Positions 9,617 to 18,500 of a stretch of DNA of 64,000 nt are shown piece by piece. The DNA comes from Apium graveolens (lineage: Eukaryota; Streptophyta; Magnoliopsida; Apiales; Apiaceae): assembly GCF_009905375.1 (NCBI RefSeq), contig NW_027417467.1:1-64000 (forward strand). The letters run 5' to 3'. The position numbers and the translations under genes were made by a program. A model generated the notes under the pieces. That model was not told the DNA's origin. It ran no database searches and saw only the letters and a program-made list of their open reading frames with translations. The stretch's first letter is position 1. Each line of letters starts with the position of its first letter.

Positions 9617-9756
9617 GTGTAACGCATTCCGGGAATGCGTTACACACCTGTGGCGCATTCACGGAATGCGTTACACCCTTTTATGGCTTAAAAGGGGTGT
9701 AACGCATCACCGGAATGCGTTACAGGTCTTGTAACGCGTTCCTGTAATGCGTTACA
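9617..9756 (+). repeat. Array of four palindromes in the copia leader
   Basis: Four inverted repeats share the right arm AATGCGTTACA. Unit 1 (9617-9645) has perfect 14 bp arms, GTGTAACGCATTCC and its complement, around one base. Unit 2 (9650-9676) is imperfect. Unit 3 (9698-9724) has perfect 10 bp arms and a 7 nt loop. Unit 4 (9730-9756) has a mismatch. Spacing is irregular (about 30-50 bp). The block is CpG-bearing and richer in GC than its surroundings. Confidence 0.75.
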
Positions 9757-10492
9757 GCCCTTCTGTTGATTTTAAAATTGGTTTTCTGGGAGTTTCGTAA
9801 CTCCGTTTTAGGCGTGCAATATATCGTTGGATTCGTTTTTTTGAGACGGATCTAATGGAGTGATCAATTTTAGTTTATATAAAATTTTTGAACTGTTTAT
9901 ATTTCTATGAAGTGTTTTAAAGTTGTTTTTGACTGTTTTAATTGATTTTAAATGCTTCATGTGATACATAGAGATGTATAATGCTTAGACTAATGTGCTA
10001 GATGATGTAACATGCCTACCTTGATGTTTATTCATGTTGATATATGTGATATATGCTTAGTTTATCATGCGATGATAGATTTAGGTGACCTTAAATAAAC
10101 ATAAGGCGTTTGTTAGACAACCTAGTATAGTGAAATTGTTTCATAACCTTAAGAACAATATTATGAATACAATCATGAGATTCTTGTGTTTGTGAAATAC
10201 GTAATTGAATATGAATTTTCGATATGAGAGAAAGGATGATTCTGTCAACAACAGATTTCTATCTGTAAGAAAGGGTTATTAAGTGACGCCTCTTGACAAT
10301 GCTCCACCCGATCTGGGAATCGTCTGATTATTGATTATTGATTTGAAATATTTAATTTAAAAGGAAGAATCTCTTTATAATATGATTATGATTGTAACGC
10401 AATATAATCCCTCTAAAATTAAATAATATCAAGTAGTAATTGGCCAATGATACAACGGGCTTGTGTCGGTCATAGCCTTCCAACATGGTAGA

Positions 10493-10567
10493 AAGTAGTT
10501 CTTATTTTTGAATCATTGTCGTTTCATGCCACATCCGAGGGCTTTGATTTTGAAATAAGAAATACTT
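10493..10567 (+). ncRNA. Leader hairpin 1 with conserved loop motif
   Basis: The 23 nt arms 10493-10515 and 10545-10567 match at 19 Watson-Crick positions, with two further G-U pairs. The 29 nt loop carries ATGCCACATCCGAGG at 10526-10540, a variant of the motif in the next three hairpins. This is a structured element of the genomic RNA, not an independent gene. Confidence 0.6.
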
Positions 10568-10586
10568 GTCTATTACATAGAGATGT

Positions 10587-10658
10587 GTACATTGAATAAG
10601 AATCTAAAGGTCGTTACGTGCCACAGCCGTGGGCCTTTGGGGACTGATTCAATTGTAC
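10587..10658 (+). ncRNA. Leader hairpin 2 with conserved loop motif
   Basis: Outer stem GTACA-TTGAAT (10587-10597) pairs with ATTCAA-T-TGTAC (10647-10658), with one bulged T. The inner stem is AAAGG (10606-10610) with CCTTT (10634-10638). The loop holds CGTGCCACAGCCGTGG at 10617-10632. The stem sequence is unrelated to that of hairpin 1. Confidence 0.6.
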
Positions 10659-10669
10659 GGAATGTTGGG

Positions 10670-10735
10670 TTAGACTTGACTTAAAATATTGAGTTTGTCG
10701 TGCCACAGCCGTGACTCAATTATTCAAGAGGCTAA
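10670..10735 (+). ncRNA. Leader hairpin 3 with conserved loop motif
   Basis: The inner stem ATTGAGT (10688-10694) pairs perfectly with ACTCAAT (10714-10720). Outer helices TTAG with CTAA and TTGA with TCAA flank it. The 19 nt loop is essentially the motif itself, TCGTGCCACAGCCGTG (10698-10713). Confidence 0.6.
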
Positions 10736-10779
10736 AGTTTGATTAGGGATAAACATTAGATGTGATTGACAAGAGTTGT

Positions 10780-10840
10780 CTACCTATTGAACATTACATG
10801 GCATTTCGTGCCACAGCCGGGGTTGTGTAATGGAATGTAG
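10780..10840 (+). ncRNA. Leader hairpin 4 with conserved loop motif
   Basis: The stem CATTACA (10792-10798) pairs perfectly with TGTAATG (10826-10832), and CTAC (10780-10783) can pair with GTAG (10837-10840). The loop holds TCGTGCCACAGCCGG at 10806-10820. Confidence 0.6.
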
Positions 10841-11022
10841 GATCCCTATTCCCACTAGCATTATGAATGCTTAATTTTTCATGTAGGGGGTTGAATAAAT
10901 TAGGAAAACTAGTGGGAGCCACTTATGAATAAAGACCCGATTCATATAGTATTTTGAAATGAAATCGAATATTTGCTAAGTGTTGTTATGTGTTTATCAT
11001 TTACAGATTTACTTTGTACGTT

Positions 11023-12036
11023 ATGTCTTCTGCACTATCACTCAGGAGCATACTAGATGCTCACAAATTGACTGGTCCTAATTATGTTGACTGGCTTCGA
11101 AACTTGAGAATTGTTCTCAGGATTGAAAAGCTGGAATACGTGATTGACTCACCTAAGCCTACTGAACCTGCTAGTGATGCACATAATGATGAACATGTTG
11201 TGTATCGTAAGTGGATAGATGATGCAAATGTTGTTCAATGCATCATGCTAGCTTCCATAAACATTGAGCTACGGAAGCAACATGAGCATATGGATGCTCA
11301 CACTATCCTCATGCATCTATAAGAGTTGTATGATGTGGCGGGGATGACAGCTCGATATGAGATATCGAAGGAGCTGTTCGGTTGTAGGATGTCTGAGGGA
11401 TCATCTGTGAATGACCATGTACTTAAGATGATCAATTTGATTGAACGTCTTGGACAACTTGGTTTTGCCATGGATGGGGAGCTGAGCCAAGACTTGGTCT
11501 TGCAATCGCTTCCGAGTTCGTTCTCGCAGTTTGTTGTGAACTTTCACATGAATAAGTTGGATGTCAGCCTGCCTGAACTCCACAACATGTTGAAGACTGC
11601 GGAATCGAACTTTCCCCCTAAGAAGAGTTCTGTTCTTCTAATTGGTGAAGGTTCCAATCCTAAGAAAAGGAAGAGGAACCCTTCCAAGAAGAAGAAAGTA
11701 GGTGAGAAAATGCCGGTTCCACCAAAAGCTGAAGACCCCAAGAGCAAAGTTGTTTGCTTTTACTGTAACAAGGTGGGGCACTGGAAGAGGAACTGCAAGG
11801 TTTACCTTGCAGAAATGAAGAAGAAGAAGGGTAGTGAGACTACCGCTTTTGATTCAGGTATGTTCATGAAAGAAGTGAATATGTCATTAAATCAAATTTC
11901 TACTTGGGAATTAGATACCGCCTATGGTTCTGACATCTGCAATTTGTTGCAGGGACCAAGGAGAAGTAGGACTCTTGAGGAAGAGGAGGTGATTCTACTG
12001 ATGGAAATGGAGGAAGAGTTGCTGCTGAAGATGTAG
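11023..12036 (+). pseudogene. gag: Copia gag with start of protease, interrupted by stop and frameshift
   Basis: The ATG at 11023 opens MSSALSLRSILDAHKLTGP, the usual start of this copia Gag family; the upstream in-frame GTG at 10990 is not a likely start. Gag forms the RNA-packaging particle. Codon 100 is TAA (11320-11322), where a glutamine is likely; the frame then continues. A Lys/Arg-rich stretch (residues about 210-230) precedes a CCHC zinc knuckle C-x2-C-x4-H-x4-C at residues 245-258. At residue 298 the aspartic protease signature reads DTA where DTG is expected, so the protease is probably inactive. Near 11990-12050 the frame shifts and the tail to 12036 is out of frame. Gag and Pol form one reading frame in copia elements. 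Confidence 0.85.
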
Positions 12037-13130
12037 AATCATTTCATTTACATATGCCTACGGGCAAGACTATTGTTTTAAATAATTGTTATTTTGTTCC
12101 CTCGATTGTGAGGAATATTATTCCCATATTAGACTTGGCTGGATTTTCATTTATTATTGAGAATAATGAATGTTCTATTCTTAGAGATAATATTCTTTAT
12201 GAACATGGTGCTTTAAATAATGGTCTGTATATATGTGACATAATTTACTTCAGATTGAACAAACTCATAAAAGAAAAGGGATGATGAAAATCTCACTTCA
12301 TTGTGGCACTGCAGTCTTCATTTAGTAGACATGGAGAGAGGGCTGCAAATTTGCTAGGAATGGTACACACAGATGTATGTGGACCAATGTCTACGCAAGC
12401 CATGGGTGGATTTTCATACTTCATTACTTTCAAAGATGATAGATCTGGATTCGGATATGTGTTTGATGAAACACAAGTCTGAGGCCTTTGAAAAGTTCAA
12501 AGAATATAAGTATGAAGTGGAGAAACAAACCAAACATAGTATCATAATTCTTCAATTAGATCGAGGTGGTGAATACTTGAATGGAGAGTTTCTGGACTAT
12601 CTCAAAGTAAATGGTATAGTCTCCCGGTGGACTCCTCCAGATTGGTATCTGAAAGGAGAAATCGAACTTTGTTAGACATAGTTCGGTCCATGATGAGCTA
12701 TGCAAATCTTCCAGTATTCCTATGGGGTTATGCATTGGAAACCTCAGCATATTTACTGAATAAGGTGCCTTCCAAATCTGTTCCTCAAACTTCATATGAG
12801 ATATGGAAAGTAAGGAAACCGAGTCTTAAACACGTTAAGATTTGGGGATGTCCAGCTTGTGTCAAGTAAGTTGACCCAGATAAGCTGGAATATCGATCCG
12901 TAAAATGTAGTTTTGTGGGATATCCTAAAGAGACTTTAGGGTATTACTTTTACACCGATCATCGGGTGTTTGTATCCAGACATGCTACCTTCTTGGAAAA
13001 GGAGTTTATCCTTGAAGGAAACAGTGGGAGCAAAATTGAACTTGATGAAGTTTAAGAAGCACAAACTACTACGGATCAAGTGGTAACACCTGTTCTGACT
13101 GAACAACCTTTTGTGGAATAGCCCATTCAT
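12037..13130 (+). pseudogene. pol: Copia pol remnant: end of protease region, GAG-pre-integrase and integrase
   Basis: The frame at 12054-12284 (PTGKTIVLNNCYFVPSIVR) is the protease-to-pre-integrase part. A deletion near 12300-12320 joins LWHC to SFSRHGER and removes most of the integrase HHCC zinc finger. The integrase core follows: first catalytic Asp in VHTDVCGP (12372-12374), frameshift near 12460, second Asp in QLDRGGEY (12559-12561), a short deletion near 12635-12645 with another frame change, and the catalytic Glu in VSERRNRT (12651-12653). Stops lie at 12867-12869 and just before EAQTTTDQ (about 13050). The three catalytic residues survive as codons but in three different segments, so no integrase can be made. 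Integrase inserts the cDNA into the host chromosome. Confidence 0.85.
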
Positions 13131-13814
13131 AGGTCAGGGAGAGTGTCTCTCCAACCTGAGAGGTAATATGGCCTTGTCATTGAGAATGACAATGAGTTGT
13201 CGATCATTAATGATGACGACCCTGTGACCTATAATGAGGCTATGAGTAGTGTTGACTCAGAGAAATGGTATAGTGCCATGAAATCCAGAATGGAATCTAT
13301 GTATACGGTATACAAAAGATAGATTATAGCAGATGGCCAGGTGGAGACCTATAAGGCCAGGCTTGTGGCAAAAGAATTCAAACAAAGGCAATGGATTGAC
13401 TTTGATGAAGTCTTTTACCTGTAGCCCTGTTAAAATCAGTTCGGATTTTGCTTGCGATTGCTGCTTACTACGACTATGTGATCTGGCATATAGCCAGATG
13501 GTTTTCTTTCCAAGGGAAATGAAAACCTAGTGTGTAAGCTACTGCGAACCATATGTGGTTTAAAGCAAGCTTCTCGTAGATGGAACATTCGTTTTGATGA
13601 GACAATCAAAGAGTTTGATTTTATCAAAAACGTAGATGAACCATGCGTCTACAAAAGGGTTAGTGGGAGCGCGGTAACATTTCTTATATTGTATTGAAAT
13701 AGAGTTGACACACATAACAACATAGCAGACCCACTCATAAAGCTACTTTTTGAAAGTCACTTTGATCATCATAAAGATGAGATGGGTATTAGATACCAGA
13801 GTGATTGGCTTTAG
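13131..13814 (+). pseudogene. pol: Copia pol remnant: reverse transcriptase and tail of RNase H
   Basis: Recognisable pieces are SGRVSLQPER, DPVTYNEAMSSVDSEKWYSA, VETYKARLVAKEFKQRQ, GLKQASRRWNIRFDE and DEPCVYKRVSGSA. About 13310-13330 an internal deletion removes part of the RT N-terminus. Several stops and frame changes follow. Near 13695-13702 the sequence jumps from the RT palm to the last residues of RNase H (NNIADPL...YQSDWL, stop at 13812-13814). The YVDD active site and nearly all of RNase H are missing. Reverse transcription would have to come from another element. Confidence 0.8.
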
Positions 13815-13817
13815 TAC

Positions 13818-13828
13818 AAGTGGGAGAT
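13818..13828 (+). promoter_or_regulatory. Polypurine tract of the copia element
   Basis: AAGTGGGAGAT lies immediately before the 3' LTR (TGAAAGG). It is the plus-strand primer site typical of plant copia elements and sits four bases after the RNase H stop. Confidence 0.85.
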
Positions 13829-14139
13829 TGAAAGGAATATGTCCTAAGTCCAATCAGGTATTAGGATTTAGGAATAACTCTTTATGTAATCTGTTTTGAT
13901 TTCATTGATATTAATAAAGACTTGTTTTGTTTTTATTACGGGCTTTATCTATTTAAGTGTTTAAATAAGATATACCACAGTTTAGAGTAAAGCTTTTTAT
14001 GGATTATGATGAGATCATAAAGTGAGACCTAAAAAGATGATAACTCTAAACTTAAATAGTTCCTGGTCATAGGATTACTAATTGGTAATTAATAATCCGC
14101 AAAGATCGGTACATACTATGCTTGCTTCATTATGAAGGA

Positions 14140-14457
14140 TGTCTGTTCTCATAGACATTTGTGTGGTGACACTATAGCTAGTATGTAGGTGCTTATTATA
14201 GAATAAGTTCACTGAACATGACTCGCCCAGCTGAACAACTGATGGAGTTCACTCACGTGTCAGCAGTTGTTTGCTTAGTGGTAGTTGTATAAGTATCCTT
14301 TGACTTGAGGTCATCATAGTCATCTTGTGTACACTGAACTATGCTTTGGTTTAGTTCTTAGTCTCCAGTGACAATTATTAGGGCTCTTCTGGGTATAGGA
14401 ATTTGTACACGAAGATAGTGTATGATCAATAAAGGATCTACCCCTTCCAGTGAAGGA
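14140..14457 (+). other. 318 bp LTR segment absent from the 5' LTR
   Basis: The segment is bracketed by the direct repeat GAAGGA (14134-14139 and 14452-14457); the 5' LTR keeps one copy. This is the footprint of a deletion between short repeats in the 5' LTR. The reverse, an insertion, is less likely because the segment has no TSD-bearing mobile ends. It includes an inverted repeat AACAACTG (14234-14241) / CAGTTGTT (14264-14271). Confidence 0.75.
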
Positions 14458-15192
14458 AGCAAATGTTCAAGGCTGATCCACTTATGCTAGTTCAGGAATC
14501 TCTGGCCAGAGTAAATGAAATTAGAAAGGAGTTTCTAATTTGCATAGAACTACGCATAGTAAATGGTAAGCAAAGTGACTAAATTAGATAGGCTTGACAC
14601 GAGATCCATGCCTTGTATTTAATCGGGACATTGTAGGGTAGAAGGAGTTTATTGTACGGTAACTATTCACTGACAGGTTCTTGGTATTCTAAGCAGTGAA
14701 TTCATATTATCCGGATAGTCGCGATATGTTGAGAAGCATCACTCACGATGTAGAATAAATGTGATTAATTAATTAATCATATTTAATAAATTAGAGAATT
14801 TATATAAATAATGATAAAATAGTTTTATTATTATTTATTTCTACTACCGGCTTAATATTGAACCTACAGGGTCACACCATAAAAAGAGAATGATTTAATG
14901 GTGGAGGAATTAATTAATAATGGCTAATAATTATTTATTTATGAAATAAATAATTAATTGGCAAATTTAATAATTGATTAAATGAGATTTAATTAATTAT
15001 AAATTAATTAAGAAAAGTTCTTAATATTATTAATTAAAGGATTTAATTTTTGGAAATTAAATCAAGAGAGAGAATTATTTCTAAAGTGTTTAGAAAAAGG
15101 ATTAATGATTAAAAGGTGTTTTAATAATTAATGAGAATAATAAATGGGATAATAATAATATTTATGGGAAAATTTCAGCTGAAAATTTTGCC

Positions 15193-15200
15193 TATAAATA
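15193..15200 (+). promoter_or_regulatory. TATA box of the copia 3' LTR
   Basis: TATAAATA, at the same place as 8858 in the 5' LTR after allowing for the 318 bp segment. If active it would transcribe rightward into the satellite. Confidence 0.55.
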
Positions 15201-15498
15201 CACTATTATAGACCCTATTTTATTATAACCCACATCGAACCCGAAAACCCAAAAAGTTTGGAAAACCCAATTCTCTCCACCTCCTTCCTCCTCCTTAACA
15301 TCATTTTCTTGGTAGATACCGGTGGAGTGCTTCACACTTGAGGAGCAACTGCTAAGGATCTCTGATCGTTGTCTCCGAATTATTTTAAAAGGTTAGATTC
15401 GATCCCTCGAATTTTTATTCACGATTTATATGCTTTTATTTGGATTTTGTATGTGTAAAAGTGTTTTGCCATGCCCCCGCTGCGTTAAAAATCCAACA

Positions 15499-15503
15499 AA
15501 ATT
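15499..15503. other. Target-site duplication AAATT, right copy
   Basis: AAATT directly follows the CA end of the 3' LTR and matches 7807-7811. Satellite resumes in phase (GACTCGAATAAAAG). Confidence 0.95.
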
Positions 15504-18500
15504 GACTCGAATAAAAGTGGTACCAAGAGTTGGTAAAAGGATGTCAAATTGGACGTATACGATGTTTACATGTTAATTGTACTAATATATGGTGGCAAGT
15601 GACTCTTATAGGGTGTAAGATCACTCTAATTTTGTGTAAAGTGAGTAACATGGTTGATTAGAGCCAAAATGTGGCCCAAAATTGACTCGTATAAAGTGGT
15701 ACCAAGAGGTGGTAAAAGGTAATCAAATTGGACGTATATGATGTTTACATGTTAATTGTACTAATATATGGTGACAAGTGACTTTTATAGGGTGCAAAAT
15801 CACTCTAATATGGTGTAAAGTGACTTACAAGGTTGAATAGAGCTAAAATGTGGCCCAAAATTAACTCGTATAAAGTGGTACCAAGAGGTGGTAAAAGGTA
15901 ATCAAATTGAATATATAATTTTTAAAAGTTAATTGTACTAATATATGGTGTCAAGTGACTCTTATAGGGTGCAAAATCACTCTAATATGGTGTAAATTTA
16001 GTTACAAGGTTGATTAGAGCCAAAATATGGCCCAAAATTGACTCGTATAAAAGTGGTACCGAAAGGAGGTAAAAGGATGTCAAATTGTTTGTATATGATG
16101 TTTACATGTTAATTGTACTAATATATGGTGTCAAGTGACTCTTATAGGGTGCAAAATCACTCTAATATGGTGTAAAGTGAATTACAAGGTTGATTAGAGC
16201 CAAAATGTGGCCCAAAATTGACTCGAATAAAAGTGGTAACAAGAGTTGGTAAAAGGATGTCAAATTGGACGTATATGATGTTTACATGTTAATTGTACTA
16301 ATATATGGTGTCAAGTGACTCAAAATATGGTGACAAATTAATGTTAATTATACTAGTATATGATGTTTACATGTTAATTGTACTAATACATGGTGACAAG
16401 TGACTCTTATAGGGTGCAAAATCACTCTAATATGGTGTAAGTTTAGTTATAAGGTTGATTAGAGCCAAAATATGGCCCAAAATTGACTCATATAAAAGTG
16501 GTACCGAGAGGAGGTAAAAGGATGTCAAATTGGATGTATATGATGTTAACATGTTAATAGTATTAATATATGGTGGCAAGTGACTCTTATAGGGTGCAAA
16601 ATCACTTTAATATGGTGTAAAGTGACTTACAAGGGTAGTTAGAGCTAAAATGAGGCCCAAAATTGACTTGTATAAAAGTGGTACTAAAAGGAGGTAAAGG
16701 ATGTTAAATTGGATGTATATGATGTTTACATGTTAATTATACAAATATATGGCGGCAAGTAACTATTATAGGGTGCAAAATCACTCTAATATGGTGTAAA
16801 GTGAATTACAAAGTTGATTAGAGCCAAAATGTTGCCCAAATATGACTCGTATAAAACTGGTACCAAGAGGTGGTAAAAAGATGTCAAATTGGATGTATAT
16901 GAGGTTTACATGTTAATTGTACTAATATGTGGTGAAAAGTGACTCTTATAGGGTGCAAAATCACTTTAATATGGTATAAAGTGAATTACAAGGTTGATTA
17001 GAGCCAAAATGTGGCCCAAATTTGACTCGTAGAAAAGTGGTACGAAGTGGAGGTAAAAGGATGTCAAATTGGATGTATATGATGTTTACATGTTAATTGT
17101 ACTAATATATGGTGTCAAGTGACTCTTATAGGGTGCAAAATCACTCTAATATGGTGTAAAGTGACTTACAAGGTTGATTAGAGCCAAAATGTGGCCCAAA
17201 ATTAACTCGTATAAAGTGGTAGCAAGAGGTGGTAAAAGGTAATCAAATTGAATATATAATTTTTACATGTTAATTGTACTAATATATGGTGACAAGTGAC
17301 TCTTATAGGGTGCAAAATCACTCTAATATGGTGTAAATTTAGTTACAAGGTTGATTAGAGCCAAAATGTGGCCCAAAATTGATTCGTATAAAAGTGGTAC
17401 CGAGAGGAGGTAAAAGGATGTCAAATTGGATGTATATAATGTTTAAATGTTAATAGTACTAATATATGGTGGCAAGTGATTTTATAGGGTGCAAAATCAC
17501 TCTAATATGGTGTAAAGTGATTTACAAGGTTGATTAGAGCCAAAATGTTGCCCAAAATTGACTCGAATAAAAGTGGTACCAAGAGTTGGTAAAAGGATGT
17601 CAAATTGGACGTATATGATGTTTACATGTTAATTGTACTAATATATGGTGGCAAGTGACTCTTATAGGGTGTAAGATCACTCTAATTTTGTGTAGAGTGA
17701 GTAACATGGTTGATTAGAGCCAAAATGTGGCCCAAAATTGACTCGTATAAAGTGGTACCAAGATGTGGTAAAAGGTAATCAAATTGGATGTATATGATGT
17801 TTACATGTTAATTGTACTAATATATGGTGACAAGTGACTTTTATAGGGTGCAAAATCACTCTAATATGGTGAAAAGTGACTTACAAGGTTGATTAGAGCT
17901 AAAATTTGGCCCAAAATTAACTCGTATAAAGTGGTACCAAGAGGTGGTAAAAGGTAATCAAATTGAATATATAATTTTTAAAAGTTAATTGTACTAATAT
18001 ATGGTGTCAAGTGACTCTTATAGGGTGCAAAATCACTCTAATATGGTGTAAATTTAGTTACAAGGTTGATTAGAGCCAAAATATGGCCAAAAATTGACTC
18101 GTATAAAAGTGGTACCGAAAGGAGGTAAAAGGATGTCAAATTGTTTGTATATGATGTTTACATGTTAATTGTACTAATATATGGTGTCAAGTGACTCTTA
18201 TAGGGTGCAAAATCACTCTAATATGGTGTAAAGTGAATTACAAGGTTGATTAGAGCCAAAATGTGGCCCAAAATTGACTCGAATAAAAATGGTAACAAGA
18301 GTTGATAAAAGGATGTCAAATTGGACGTATATGATGTTTACATGTTAATTGTACTAATATATGGTGTCAAGTGACTCAAAATATGGTGACAAATTAATGT
18401 TAATTATACTAGTATATGATGTTTACATGTTAATTGTACTAATACATGGTGACAAGTGACTCTTATAGGGCGCAAAATCACTCTAATATGGTGTAAGTTT

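Larger units (their letters stand above)
9177..11022 (+). other. Long untranslated leader of the copia element
   Basis: About 1.85 kb between PBS and the gag start. No coding frame is supported on either strand; a 78-codon minus-strand frame at 9422-9658 runs through simple repeats and palindromes. The leader holds an AT dinucleotide run (about 9448-9468), two poly-A runs near 9573-9583 and 9599-9609, a palindrome array (9617-9756) and four hairpins with a common loop (10493-10840). The rest (9760-10490) shows nothing I can name. Confidence 0.8.
7812..15498 (+). mobile_element. Ty1/copia LTR retrotransposon, inactive
   Basis: It has two LTRs, a primer binding site matching initiator Met-tRNA, a leader of about 1.85 kb, gag, then protease, integrase, and reverse transcriptase/RNase H remnants in the copia order (integrase before RT), a PPT, and a 5 bp TSD. 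The coding part is broken by stop codons, frameshifts and deletions, including loss of most of RT and RNase H. The LTRs differ by about 20 substitutions over 1352 aligned bases by hand count (about 1.5%) plus one 318 bp indel. At commonly assumed plant rates this is roughly 0.5-1 million years. Confidence 0.95.
13829..15498 (+). mobile_element. 3' LTR of the copia element
   Basis: 1670 bp, same termini as the 5' LTR. The length difference of 318 bp is fully explained by one segment (14140-14457). Apart from it there is no net indel between the LTRs and about 20 base differences by eye, clustered near 15212-15235. TATA box at 15193-15200. Confidence 0.95.
6980..17100. repeat. Satellite HOR, 3209 bp order, copy 2, split by the copia element
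   Basis: 6980-7811 follows copy 1 from 3771. After the insertion, 15504-17100 continues it, including the TGTAAGATCACTCTAATTTTG variant and the partial monomer at 16311. Near 17100 it departs from copy 1 (position 6201) and jumps to sequence like 4147, which creates the shorter 2056 bp order. The whole insertion lies inside this copy only. Confidence 0.75.

Noticed and set aside
9422..9658. 78-codon minus-strand frame in the copia leader
   Set aside because: It reads through poly-A runs, an AT dinucleotide tract and palindromes; low-complexity translation with no family resemblance.
9617..10840. Leader hairpins as tRNA or other independent RNA genes
   Set aside because: No cloverleaf or polymerase III A/B boxes were seen. 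They lie within the retrotransposon transcript and are better read as parts of its RNA.
13333..13627. 65- and 63-codon frames in the RT region
   Set aside because: Out-of-frame or antisense readings of the decayed RT; the true RT segments lie in other frames and are broken.
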